Origin: Diorhabda sublineata | Taxonomy: Eukaryota > Arthropoda > Insecta > Coleoptera > Chrysomelidae | Assembly: GCF_026230105.1 (NCBI RefSeq) | Contig: NC_079477.1 | Coordinates: 19,969,001 to 20,033,000 of the forward strand | DNA length: 64,000 bases | Direction: 5' to 3' | Part shown: positions 1 through 11,814 of the stretch, one piece after another | How positions within the stretch are numbered: the first letter of the stretch is position 1 | Layout of the letters: every line of letters starts with the position of its first letter | Notes under the pieces: generated by a model | The model's database searches: none | Told to the model about the DNA's origin: nothing | Seen by the model: the letters and a program-made list of their open reading frames with translations, nothing else | Position numbers and translations under genes: made by a program

Positions 1-1794
1 TAATGTTGGCAGAGGAATGTGAACGATATTTTCCTGTCCTAATAGAAGAAAGGTTTGCGTAGTTTAGTTTCTTTCAACATAAAAAATAGAACAATGTATA
101 AGGTATTATATCTCACTATCTATCACTAACTTATAATTCCCCTTTTTTAAAACAAAAGCTAAAAATGAAGATTCTCACTTCACATTATCTTCCTGAATAT
201 ACAGAAATTTAAGTATTTTTAGAAATATTTTCGGTTTACATACTCCCCAAATCAATGACTCAAACTTTTGTTTAGTTTGAGTATTGAACTCACATGCTCG
301 TTTGTTTTTGAACTGTTCGAAATTTTACCACAACTAAATGTACGTTTGATATACGCCCACAAATAAAAAGGTGACATGCTAAAAGGGAGACATTTTTATT
401 CGCAACAATCCTTATGTAAATTACTTCCCCCTTTGAAAACTTGCAGTAGATAGATGTTTGAGAATAACATTAAGATGCTTTATTGACTGTAAGAAAAGAT
501 TTACTAAAATGAAATACTTTCTGCAGTTGCTCAGTTCAAATATTTTGGAAATTATTGTACATAGTTATAAATGAATTCAAAAATTGTGAGAATGTGATAC
601 GTGAAAAACAATTCGATATCTGTAAAGATTTCTAGATAAATAGAAAAAAGAAAATTATTCTTGACTAAAAATTTATATTATTACAATACATATATAGAAT
701 TTTCATAGAATGTACCAAAACACCAATCAAAAGTTACCACGCTGCCAATTATTAATATATGGTTCATCTGAAAGCGAAATAACCTTGAATAAAACGCATA
801 CAATTTGAGTTATGATTATTCAATGAAAATACTGCTTTGATTTTAACAAAAGTCTCGTTACTTAAATGAAACACAATCCAGGAATATTTACGCACTGTAT
901 GAAATATACTGATCGTGATAATATTTATGTTATCGTAATTTATTATGTTTTAATGTATACACTAACACAAATTGTACAGAATTTCATTCATGATATATTT
1001 TGTATACTTTCGCTTCACTGATTCATGAAATTGAGCAGTTAATATAAATCCACGTAAAAATTATCTGTTTTTCTGTTAGTTCGTACCATTAGGAATAGTT
1101 GATTGAAATGAAATATACTAGCGAACATTTTAACACACGTTAAATGTTGCTTTCTTCATTATTACGTTAACGATATCACCATTCGAACTAGATATTGATT
1201 TACAATTGGTCTGTAGCCTTGAATAGACGTTACAAAAATTGAAATTAACAACACTATTTGTACAAGGAAGTTACGGCATATTTCTCTGACTCTACATTTT
1301 AGCTTTGAAGCTGATGTTTAACAGATACTAAATTGACTTAGAACAAAATCATCTAAGTATGGGTGTGACAAATGACATAATAATATTTTTCAACATAACT
1401 CGTCCTATAAAGGTTTCAGACAACAAATCCACTGCTGATGCAATATTTATATTGACCCAGATAGCAGAGAAAGTCATCGAATATAACTAACCTGCTTTGA
1501 TGTGTTTTTTGTAACTCGTAAAACTTTTGACAGAGTATAAATGGAAACCGCATTAAAAAGATAATCGAAGATATAAAGAACACAATTTTACCTTATAATT
1601 TGAATCAAAAGGACAGGATAATGATACTCTATCTCCAGGCTATAAAATATATTTCCCTACGCGACACGAAGATAATGCTACACAAATTCAAGCGAGTAGA
1701 AACAAAAAAATGAATATATCTTGAGAAGACTAAATTCCCCACAATACCAACACTTTACAATTAGCTCTATACCACCTAACAGTGAATCGGATGA
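1..1794. other. No recognisable gene or repeat
   Basis: AT-rich sequence with no open frame above background length, no visible inverted or tandem repeat and no recognisable protein fragment on either strand. It is probably intergenic or deep intronic DNA. Confidence 0.5.
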
Positions 1795-2172
1795 TGAGGT
1801 ACAAGAATCTTGGCGTGAATGTTATCAGTAGTAGAAACGCAACAAAAGATGTGAAGAGCCAGGTGAGAAAGATAATTAAGATATTGGAATTTTTCAGGGA
1901 CATCATTTAGGGATATAAGTATAGTATGTCCGTTAAGAGCAAAGTAAGGATCTACGGAACCTTGGTGAAACCTAAGGTAAAATATGTTGCAGAAATAATA
2001 GCAGAAACAATACACGTAATCCCAATAGGTGAGATGAGAATCCTACGGGCAAGAATCAGCCATACGATCTGGGACCAACAGAGGAACTACGACATAAGAC
2101 AAATTTGCGAACTTGAAGATATAGTTAGATGATTCAGAGGTAGGAAAAGAAAGTATAGATATAAATAATTTC
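1795..2172 (+). pseudogene. LINE reverse transcriptase C-terminal fragment
   Basis: The translation gives a tract like YKNLGVNV, then MSVKSKVRIYGTLVKPKVKY, then EMRILRARISHTIW, NYDIRQICELEDIVR and a basic end. This order (YLGV strand, then a thumb/connection region with KxRIY, then the tail with NxDIRQ) is the end of non-LTR retrotransposon ORF2 proteins. It resembles the LINE at 43177-45347, which has FKYLGVNITSNRN at the same point. At least one stop precedes the 68-codon open part. No polymerase active site or endonuclease remains, so this is a 5'-truncated dead copy. The family call is from residue patterns only. Confidence 0.7.
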
Positions 2173-3979
2173 CACTAACCAAAGGAATGTCACAGACCAA
2201 CGAAGCTGGACTAGAAAAAAAACATGTGCTTATTACGTATGAAATATTTATCAAAAACGGAGCTACTAGCTTCAGATAAAGTATATACAAATTGTATTAT
2301 GCTGTGGTTTATCTTGCGCATATTCTGGAGGTATAAATTCCTTTTTACTTTGGATGAATTGGTTGTCCGGAAATAAAAAGTATGTATTTTCATCAAGTCT
2401 AGATGAATGAAATTTTTTGTTTCTGCCTTCATATTTGCTGATGCTTCATCTTTGCTAAAGCTATACTATTGAATAAGAAGGACCAGAATGATGATGTGAA
2501 CAGAATGGTATGAAGTCGTACTATAAAACGTTGTCACCCATAACTGAACTTCTCGAAAGATTTCCAGCTCTTCCAGTAGAATTCCTACTTTAGTAAGGAC
2601 TTGAAGTTAGTTAGACTATTTTTTTGTTAGTTTAACTTGTTAATCAGTTTAAAAGTATCCATAGTACTCATACAAATCACAACTTTGTCACAAACAATTT
2701 ACTCTCGCCATTTGCCATTTTGTACGGCTGTGTGATTTTAAATTTATGAGTGAACTTCCCTCCCACCTTGTACTTTCTCTTTCACGTATTGATATTTTCA
2801 CTGATTCCTCTGAATATTTTGAACATGATGTTTTAAAAGGATAGCTGAAAGTTTGTATGGTGGAGTAAGAATACGAGCACGTTCTCTTGTACGGTGTTGT
2901 GAGTGTGTACATGTTATAAGCGTATGCAATTTGTATACAACACTAATTAAAAAACTGACTAAGTTAACAACTTGCAAAAGCAGGATTATTTTGAAGCCAA
3001 ATAATTTATTATTACGAGTATGCTTAATGAAATATTTAGGCAAGAGGTTGATATTGTAAGATTTCCAATTGCACTGAACGATCTCACCTTAACGTTAATT
3101 CATACTATTAATTGACAGGCGACAAAGCAGAGAGTACAAAGAGTTTAGTGTAAGGCGATTAACATGTTTTCAACTAATAATATGAAAAATCATAGCAGTG
3201 TTGAACACATTTATTTTATTCTTATTTGAAAATGGTGATTAATGATAAAATTGCGATCAATTAGTTTTCACTCACGGCAGGGAATACTACAATAGTTTTG
3301 ACCCTAACTAGGTATAAGTCGTCAGGGAGTCGGTAATCAATATTGCAAGGTCTGTGTTGCTCCATAAGCACTAATCTGTGTAAAATTCATTTTGGCTAAT
3401 ATAATACCTGAAATGTTTATTCTAAAAATATTGCTGTAAAAGTGACATGGAAGTAGTAAACATAAACGCTACGATCAACATTTTTCTAAAACAACAATGT
3501 ACATAAAAAAACTCCAAACGTGATTATTCATTAAAATTTGTTATAGGTATGAAAGGTTTGTTGATGTAAGTGCTACGAAGAAAATCCAATGTATATGTAA
3601 TATTATACGTTCAATAAAACCGTTAACTTGTAGAAAAATTATAGGTCAAGTTAAAAGCACATTATACCACATAGAAGATTCAAAGTGAGTTTTTTTACAG
3701 GAAATAGTTGCTGTCTTGAGGTATTCGTTAAAATACTTTGCACCTACTTGTTAAACAATTTTGCTTATTTTTTAGGTTGATCGAAGTAGCGATCGTTCGT
3801 CATCCTTAACTGACGCATTTCCACTTTTAAATCACTCGTACCACTTGCAAATGTTCACAGTATCATGTATCATAGTCATATTTCCACATTTCCTTCGCTA
3901 TTTACCAACTTAAAACAGAGCTTAATGTCAATACTTTGTTGAATTGAGGTTTCTCATATTCTAAACATTCTCAATAAGG
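2173..3979. other. No recognisable feature
   Basis: AT-rich DNA. Short open frames exist on both strands at 2211-3059 but overlap one another, have no recognisable motif and look like chance frames. Confidence 0.45.
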
Positions 3980-4560
3980 TTTTGTCCTCTAGTCTTCCCA
4001 ATAATACATGTAAAGGTGGAAAATTTAAAATAACTATTATTGCAGTCTTCAGACATGTTCTAATTGCTCCGCTTGTACATTATAAGGCCAGTCTCTATAC
4101 CTTCGAGAGATTGATTATCGTGATGTTTAGACCGTTTCTTGTGCCTCAGACCACTGCCTCTTACGTGATGATTGCTCTCACTATCGTCTTGTGCATCTAA
4201 GCTTCAATCCCAATTCTTCCCTACAAAGTTTATACACATTATCACTGCTTCTATAGCTTTACTACTTATCTCCTTCTTATGTTTGTTTGAGAGGAGTTTA
4301 CTATCTATAGTGCGTCCCACATAATTACGCACTGTTTTCCACCGAATAATTTGCCCGTCCAGATTTATGGGCTTGAGGTTGAGTTTTTTCTTACTACTTA
4401 GGAGATTAGGTAAGTTCTATTGATCGTTACCACCTTTATGTATAATCGAGTTCTCTCTAAACTTAGATGATGAGTGTAACCCAAATTCCCCACTGTTTAC
4501 GTATCTCTGTTTTGCTGTTGTAGTAGCCTCATTTGGAGTGATGTCAGAGCCGCCTTCTGT
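3980..4560 (-). pseudogene. Possible jockey/CR1-like LINE RT fragment
   Basis: On the minus strand a stretch near 4290-4400 reads INLDGQIIRWKTVRNYVGR followed by TIDSKLLSNKHKKEISSKA. That matches the pattern of the jockey/CR1-type region after the active site (a small hydrophobic strand, then a YLGV-like turn, then D-x-K-L and a helix). Frames are broken upstream and downstream and no YxDD box is visible. It could be a chance resemblance, hence the modest confidence. Confidence 0.4.
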
Positions 4561-4849
4561 GTCAAAAAGCAGAAATAACGACTAAGTCAGAAAAGCACAT
4601 ACTAAATTTTCTTTGTTTGTCAGAGCATTCTGAATTTCGTTTGTCTATCATAAAAATGCATTCCCTGTAGATTTAATATGCGTATTGACGAAGAAAAAAA
4701 AACAGAATTACCACAAAAATTGCTCAATTCTTCTTACTGACAAAATACAAGCTCTGCGACTTTCCATCAGGGAAACCAAAACATGTGCGAACAGTCCACT
4801 GTGACATCTTTAGTTCTAAAATATAACACCGAAAGTGAACTACAATAAT

Positions 4850-5157
4850 ACAAATTATCGCTGCGCGTTCGAAACCGCGTAAGAGCAGTTTGTAAATACC
4901 GCGTAACAACAAAACGCGCAAAATTCAAATATCGTGCTGGCCGATTCTAAACGCCTATTGGCTTATACTAGACTTCATCTGATTTGAATTATCCAATGAG
5001 AAACGTCAGTTGTGCTATCGAAACAATACCGCGGAACAGTAGGAGGCCTGAAGTTGGCAGCAAGTTTTTTCTTCCTCCTGTAGAATCATTAAAAAGCAAA
5101 TACGCGGTCTTTACAAACTGCTCTTACGCGGCTTCCAACGCGCAGCGTCGAATTTGT
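4850..5157. repeat. Foldback element with about 56-bp inverted arms
   Basis: 4850-4905 and 5101-5157 are inverted copies of each other with a few mismatches. The shared core includes CTGCGCGTT, CCGCGTAAGAGCAGTTTGTAAA and ACCGCGTA. The 195-bp spacer has no coding potential. The arms are much more GC- and CpG-rich than their surroundings. This is typical of a foldback or MITE-like element. No convincing target duplication was seen just outside the arms. Confidence 0.7.
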
Positions 5158-5467
5158 ACAATGAATTTTAATACTAACGATTCCTAAATATATTAATTAT
5201 TTTGTTGTTTTCGTACCCGTAAATAAATAATTGCTTATAATCAATTTTAATTGTATTTTTCTATTGAGCGCACAGAAAGAAATCGGAGATCGGGAGAAAT
5301 TATCCGTGTGGTGTTCTGAAAATTCCACCTTTATGTCTTTGTGAAGAGAAATTATAACAAGGTGTTTTCAGATGAGTAAAATGAAGAAAAATGTGAAGCT
5401 AAGCCAGAATGTGATTGGTAGAAAAAAATACGAAAAAAATACATAGAGATTAAAGTGATAGGGGATG

Positions 5468-5570
<103 letters not shown>

Positions 5571-5839
5571 TAAATGTTCTTCATTTTAGGTATCTTCTGT
5601 TTTAAAATTAGTTATTTTTTGATAGTTTTTAAAAGGATAATAAATTTTGACGTTTCGACTTTTCTTTAAGTCTTTATCAAAATATGATATTGATAATGAC
5701 AACTTGCTTATCTATATTGATCTATAGATCACCTTCATCAAGAATATCAAAATAAGGATCAACTTAAAATCAACTTAGAACTTTGTTCCGATAAGAAAAA
5801 TTAATTTATTAGTAATCAATTAAATTTATTAGAATTTAT

Positions 5840-6201
5840 AAAATAGAGCTATAAATTTTAGTTAAATTATTTAGATCTTTTTTATCATTTATAGCTTTTT
5901 CGTTTTTATGAATGTGAACCATTTCTAAAAATCGTGTATTAGATTCCGTTTCAAGAATTTTTGATTATTTATAATTGAATTTATGTTTTTTTTCCTATCT
6001 CATGGTTCGTTAATGCAGTTCTATTTTTTTTATCATTTCGATGGCCTCTTAGTCTATTTTCTAAATACTGAGATGTTTGCAACATGTAGACAGCGTCACA
6101 ATTAGTGAAATGCACCTGATATATAATATAACTTCTTTTGTTTTTTGGTGTTTTAGATTTTAATTTACTGAAATATTTAGGTAATGTATTATGTCCTCTA
6201 T
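5840..6201 (-). pseudogene. Penelope GIY-YIG endonuclease tail (copy 1)
   Basis: The minus strand encodes a tail like EMVHIHKNEKAINDKKDLNN followed by a stop after IYSSIL. It is the same peptide as in the copies at 9180-9305 and 57598-57715. This is the C-terminal end of the GIY-YIG nuclease domain, which nicks target DNA. The N-terminal part of the domain, near the BEL insertion point, is damaged. Confidence 0.7.
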
Positions 6202-6206
6202 GACTT
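6202..6206. repeat. Target duplication GACTT, left copy
   Basis: GACTT at 6202-6206 directly precedes the left LTR and recurs at 7811-7815 directly after the right LTR. A 5-bp duplication fits BEL/Pao integration. Confidence 0.8.
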
Positions 6207-6527
6207 TGTAGAATCTTAATACTTTATTTTTCTATTATTTTTTTTTTCCTATTACTACTTTACAACCATATAAATCATTTTATCTGTTATATATTGGTCG
6301 CATGTGGCAACGTTGTAAAATATATTCCGTCTAACCTGGCGATAGGCATAGTTAGGGAGCAAAAGTGCTCAGTACCTTTCAACAGTAGAAAGCATTAACG
6401 TGTAATAAGTGCAAGTAAATTAGTTAAAATTTCACCAATAGTTTCATTCAATACATAATAAATTGAACCAGCAGCATTTATCAAGTGAAGAATTGATCAA
6501 AGACGATAAACATCACGAGATCCAACA
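6207..6527 (+). repeat. BEL/Pao left LTR
   Basis: 321 bp, largely matching 7482-7810. Shared blocks include GCATGTGGCAACGTTGTAAA and AACCTGGCGATAGGCAT. The copies differ by scattered substitutions and a few indels, so the insertion is not very recent. Confidence 0.85.
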
Positions 6528-6529
6528 TT

Positions 6530-6546
6530 TGGTCCTTCGAGCCGGA
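6530..6546 (+). promoter_or_regulatory. Putative primer-binding site of the BEL/Pao element
   Basis: TGGTCCTTCGAGCCGGA lies two bases after the left LTR, where the primer tRNA anneals in this superfamily. The tRNA was not identified. Confidence 0.55.
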
Positions 6547-7139
6547 TATATCAAATCAATCAGCACAGTTGTGGCAGTTAACATCGAACGAGGAGAAGGT
6601 GTGGAAGCTCGATGAGTCCATTCCAATTTATCCTTAATTCATTTGTTCCAATTTACAATTTATTACAGCTTTCTATCTGAATTTTCAACATAACAATAAA
6701 TAAAATTGTCAAGATCTAACGGTAATAACAAATTCAACTTTTAATTCACAAATTCACTATTAAGTACAACTAAAATATCGTTTGCAATGAATTGAATTTA
6801 ACAAATTTGAATTGAAAATATTATAAACAGGGCACCAAATTTTCCATTCTCCTAACATTTATTAAAGCCGGCAACGATAGAAGTTTCACAAGGCGCCAAC
6901 AACAAGCGATGTTTACATCATTTGTCGACTCATGACTCTAACTCAAAACCACTTTACCTTTGCTTAGACGAACCCACAGATATTTATTGTTTGAAATATA
7001 CATATATATATTTCAAATGTTTATATATGATACGTTTCATTTCTTAGCATAAAAATACATTCAGGGAATATCTCTTATCAATAATATATCAGAATATGTA
7101 ATATATAATATGTCAGAAATTTTTCGCTCCGAGTTATCA

Positions 7140-7480
7140 AAACAAACTTCAAACTACTTTCTTCCATATCATTGTTTGATCAAAGAGTCTTCTGTCACAA
7201 CTACATTACGTGTTGTATTTGACGCTAGTGCAAAAACAACTAGAAATCTCACTAAATGACGTGCTCAAAGGCTAAGGCCACAACAGATGGTAACCATATG
7301 GTATGTTTTTGGTCCGACTCAACCATAACACTGGCTTGGATTCGTTCTGTTTAAAACTGTAGTTAAACAAGTACTTGAAACGATCAGTGTCTAAAATAAG
7401 TGTATTACCTATTGAAAGGGAACCATAATAATATAATATAATCATGTTTTGAAAGGTATCACCTTTCAAGGCCGGCAATT
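7140..7480 (+). pseudogene. BEL/Pao pol fragments
   Basis: Two recognisable pieces are present. Near 7150-7260 the plus strand reads YFLPHHCLIKESSVTTT then LRVVFDASAKTT and LSLNDVL, the start of Pao-type reverse transcriptase. Near 7290-7345 it reads MVCFWSDSTITLAWIRS, the RNase H to connector region. The catalytic YxDD and integrase regions between and after them are missing, so a large internal deletion joins distant parts of pol. This fragment has no function now. Confidence 0.8.
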
Positions 7481-7481
7481 A

Positions 7482-7810
7482 TGTAGAATCTTACTACTTT
7501 ATTTTCCTATTATTCTTTGATTATTTCCTATTACTACTTTACAACCATATAAATGTTTTAATTTAACTGTTATACATTGGCCGCATGTGGCAACGTTGTA
7601 AAATATATTCTTTCTAACCTGGCGATAGGCATGGTTAGGGAGCAAAAACGATCACTACCTTACAACAGTAGAAAGCATTAACATGTAATAAGTGCAAGTA
7701 AATTAGTTAAAATCCAACCAATAGTTTCATTCAATACATAATAAATTGAACCAGCAACATTTATCAAGTGAAGAGTTTATCAAAGACGATAAACCTCACG
7801 AGATCCAATA
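7482..7810 (+). repeat. BEL/Pao right LTR
   Basis: 329 bp matching the left LTR, followed immediately by the target duplication GACTT at 7811-7815. Confidence 0.85.
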
Positions 7811-7815
7811 GACTT

Positions 7816-8700
7816 ATACTAATATCATATTTAATGCAATAATTTTCAATACAGTTTTTGCTTTTTGAATAGCTAAGCATCTAAATTCAGGATCTGATAG
7901 TTGGATAGATCTATCAGCCAAACTTATTAGTACTGATCTTTTTTGTGACATAGGATGACACGAATTGAAGTAAATATCTTGAGGACCAAATTGGTTTCGT
8001 ATACATACCATTCTGTTCTTATGTTTTGTTAATTTTATATAATGTGACATCAAGAAAATTGATTCTATTATTTTGCTCAACCTCGATTGTGAATTAAAGT
8101 TTTACATGATAATAATTGAATTTTTTACTTATGTTTTCAATTTGATTCTTTGGTACAGCAGTAATGCAAACATCTACATAACGGAAAGAGAATGGAATAT
8201 TTATATCAAGTTTGCTTAGGACTGTTTCCTCAAGATCTTCCATCACCAATTGTGCTATAAGACTTGAAATGGAAGCTCCCATAGCACAACCATCAATTTG
8301 TTTGTATATTTCATTTTCATATTTAAAGTACATTGTTGTAAGTGTGAGGTCTATAGCTTTTATAAATTCATTTTGAGGTATTTCTGTATATTCTTTAATT
8401 TTGTCATATTTTTTCATTAATATATTTTTTACAATGGTAATAGAAATATTTGTATATAAAGAAACCAGATCTAACGAAATAAATACTCATAAATATTCAT
8501 TAGGAATTTTGATACTTTTAAAATTTTTCTTTGAAATCCCATGTGTTTTTGATATAGAATTTGTTTTGATATAAAATTTTTTTCAAAATAATTTTCAAAT
8601 AATTAGATAATAGAGTGAGAGGAGTTTGAATACTTGAAACAATCGGTCGAAGGGGAATGTCAGGTTTTTGGAGTTTTAGTAAACCATACATTTTAGGGGT
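7816..8700 (-). pseudogene. Penelope-like reverse transcriptase (copy 1)
   Basis: Read on the minus strand. The N-terminal RT blocks are YGLLKLQKPDIPLRPIVSS (about 8690-8640) and a segment ending SLYTNISITIV. The palm follows, with DGCAMGASISSLIAQLVMED (about 8305-8240) and FRYVDVC (about 8185). The catalytic YVDD is changed to YVDV, which should abolish polymerase activity. Downstream is SVLISLADRSIQLSDPEFRC, the connector that precedes the GIY-YIG domain. The longest open piece is 107 codons. Frameshifts separate the rest and the BEL/Pao element cuts the 3' side. Confidence 0.8.
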
Positions 8701-8925
8701 TACATTTTATTATATTTATCTGCTCTAAAAATTTATTTATGGATGAATTCTTTGATTTTAATTATATTTTGGGGTTTTATATTGCTCTGTTGCTGTTTGT
8801 TTTTCAATTTATTTTTGAAATTAGTGATAATATTACAATTATCATATCTTATTTTATTTTGAATTTCTGTATTGAAAAAATAATTATCCGGAAAAAATGA
8901 TAAATAACATATTCGAGAAAAGGAT

Positions 8926-9462
8926 GTCATATAGGACATAATACATTATCCAAATATTTCACTAAATTAAAATCTAAAACACCAAAAAACAAAAGAAGTT
9001 ATATTATATATCAAGTGCCTTGTACTAATTGTGACGCTGTCTACATAGGCCAAACATTTCAGTATTTAGAAAATAGACTAAGGTCATCAATACGATAAAA
9101 AAAATAGAACTATATTAACGAACCATGAGATATCAAAAAAAGATAAATTCAATTATAAAGATTCAAAAATTCTTGAAACAGAATCTAATACATGAAAAAA
9201 GGAATTTTTAGAAATGGTTCACATTCATAAGAAGAAAAAGCTATAAATGATAAAAAAGATCTAAATAACTTAAGTGAAATTTATGGCTCTATTTTTATTT
9301 TGTAAATTCTAATAAATTTATTTGATTACCACTATATATTTGAGATGTGGGAACCAAGGAAAAATTAATTTTTCTTATTGGAACAAAGTTCTAAGTTGAT
9401 TTTTTCCTTATTTTGATATTCATGATGAAGGTGATCTATAGATCAATATAAATATATATATG
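8926..9462 (+). pseudogene. Penelope-like copy 2: GIY-YIG end, opposite orientation
   Basis: On the plus strand this reads QVPCTNCDAVYIGQT (about 9018-9062). It includes the Cys pair and the VYIG strand of the GIY-YIG nuclease, followed by LETESNT and FLEMVHIHKKKKAINDKKD (about 9170-9260). It starts within a few bases of the 5' edge of copy 1 and points away from it, so the two are head to head. Only the 3' third is present. Internal stops make it inactive. Confidence 0.75.
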
Positions 9463-11814
9463 AATTTTTTTACCCCTGAATGCATTAAAATTGATATTTA
9501 TGAAGTTAAAACTTTGAACCCTTTATACACACCTTGTACAAAATGAAACATTTCTCAGCAAAGATTCAAAACGTCTGACCCTGCTAAAAGCAACCAAACA
9601 GAAATCATTTTCATATCTTTAAGGGAGTCCTCGCAAAAAAATAATTCATAAGGGTCTGCAACGGTCAAATTTTTTACAAAAAAAAATAATAACTTAAAAA
9701 GTATGCATTTTTCAAAAAATGTTTTTAGACAAAAGTATACTAAAATTTTACGCAAATTCCAAAAATGTATTAATATATAAAATATCAAAATAACAAAAAT
9801 ACAGTCGACTTCCGGTATAACTGGAAATCGGCCATATTTGAAAATATTTTAGTTATAAAGATCGTATCCCAAAACCCAAATGTAGAAATTTTCGTGTTGC
9901 TACTATGAGTATTTTGCCATGTACAGATAGATTTAACTCGTCATGGGATGTATACTGAGTAATCATATTACGAACAGTTTTTTACACTTAATGATCATTG
10001 TTAATTATCGAATTCACAAGATTGTATTTAGCTAAATTTGAGAATTATCTCTTCAAAATGTTGCGAATTATAGTTAAAATCGTGGTTCTAATAAAAAAAT
10101 ATGGTTCTAATTCAACAAGGTCATATATTTCTTAATAATCCTAGGAATATGAAGAAAATCAAAAGACATTTGTGATATCAAATTTGTTTTTAACATCATA
10201 CAAAAGTATATGGAAAAAAGTGAAATGTATTCAGTCCCGCTCCTTATACTACTGACGAGAACTTTTGGGAGAAATTACAGTTCTATTTTTAAAGGTATCT
10301 CGAGATTTATAGCTTCCAATTCAGTCAATCGAACTCCTGCCTCTTTACCCTTATTTTTCGACAAACTGGAGCATGTGGGGAGTGGGATTTACCAAGGAAA
10401 GTTTATTCTGTCGTTATTGATGGCAGCGACGTAACAATCTCGGGAGAATTTTCACTTTGCTGTTGTTCGAAAATTATTTTATTTTGTTGAAAAAATGATA
10501 TTAATTAGAGGTTCATTTCAATAGATAACTATTTTATGGAAAATATTTTTGAAGGTGTAACTCCACTTGAGTCTTTATAAATTCACTCGGAGATATAAAT
10601 TAATACATCAACTAGGTACTACAGTAATATCAATGTGTAATCTGGTTTTTCAGGCACAGTTTTCTTTTGTTAACAATAAAATTGAGATACCTAAATGTAA
10701 GGAAATCAAATGTCAGTACAAATGATTTATATTTATAGTCAGTATTGAACTAATAGAATAGTATTATAAATTTTTCATTTCTGTGTATATGAACAATTTT
10801 CAAGAATTCCCATTATTGAATTTATATTTTGATATTTCGTTTATTGTTAATGTAGTTTCAATTTTCTCACCGTATTTATGATTTCATAATTAATATTATA
10901 ATCGATTAGATGTTTTTTACATGTGGTAAGTAGTAATGATTTGAGTTGATTAAAAATACACAAGAGCTTGCGACATCTTTAACCTATATGCAAACAATTG
11001 TTTCCCATCATTTACGGTCACTTGATAAGGTCTAAAAGTTTGAGAACTGGGTTCGGAACACAACTGTAATAAAAGAGAAGATTACAGATTTTAGAGCAAA
11101 TCGTTACCGATGAAAATTGGGGAGCAGACACAATCTTTTGACAGAAGTGCATAGAATACCGCAAAACAAAGCCTGACTGTACGAAAAAGTTGATAATATG
11201 GTTATTAATATATTGTTCATTATACATATGTACAAACTAACCTAAGCATACGAGTATAGTGCACAATTTCAAAGGATACACCAAGGCTTGGAAATAGAAG
11301 AACCGTAATCCTACATCACATCCTTATAAAACAAGAATCACTGCACAATTTGGAATGAAGAATTCTCTCATAATTGGCATAGTTTCCAGATATTGCTCCT
11401 TTCAATTATAATTCTAGCAAAATTTTCTTCTTCGAAAACTCTCAATAATGAACGATGTCTCCAAAATACATTGACCCAACTGTTTTTAATGAAATTATTA
11501 TAATTTAAGAATATAAAGTTTGAGATACTCCCTGAGCGTTTGGCAAAAATAGTATAACTAATTAAATTATTTTTTTATTAAAAAATGAATTCAAACATGT
11601 ATGGAACAACAATATTATTAGACCCATTACAGCACATATGCCGCATAAGAACTGACACAGAAACGTATAGGGGAGCCCAAAATACGACGATCGGGGGCAA
11701 TGCAATTCTGTACAATGATGAATTACTAAGGAATTATAGAGCCTCAATGTGAGGCCTATAATTTTGAGAAAAATTAATATGTATAAATATGAAATTCGTG
11801 TGTTGTTGAGACAT
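9463..11814. other. No recognisable feature
   Basis: AT-rich DNA. A 74-codon plus-strand frame at 10210-10434 has no recognisable motif. Nothing else stands out on either strand. Confidence 0.4.

Larger units (their letters stand above)
6207..7810 (+). mobile_element. Internally deleted BEL/Pao LTR retrotransposon
   Basis: Two long direct repeats (6207-6527 and 7482-7810) begin TGTAGAATCTTA and end near CACGAGATCCAA(C/T)A, so they are LTRs. The left one is followed by TTTGGTCCTTCGAGCCGGA, a typical BEL/Pao leader and primer-binding sequence. Between them only about 950 bp remain, with Pao-type pol scraps near 7140-7480, so most of gag-pol is lost. GACTT flanks both ends. It sits inside the Penelope-like copy and is therefore younger than it. 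Confidence 0.85.
5600..8925 (-). mobile_element. Penelope-like element copy 1, interrupted by a BEL/Pao element
   Basis: On the minus strand this runs from an N-terminal coding scrap (8733-8939) through RT (8700-8094) and a post-RT segment (8080-7816) to a GIY-YIG tail (about 6201-5840) and a 3' flank. The order RT then GIY-YIG endonuclease defines Penelope-like elements. The coding path breaks exactly at the ends of a BEL/Pao insertion (6207-7810) and resumes beyond it. The same 3' sequences recur at 8926-9462, 49620-49800 and 57595-57960, giving four copies of the family in this window. All are disabled by stops and frameshifts. Confidence 0.8.

Noticed and set aside
10210..10434. 74-codon plus-strand frame
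   Set aside because: No motif, no splice or promoter context, and a length expected by chance.
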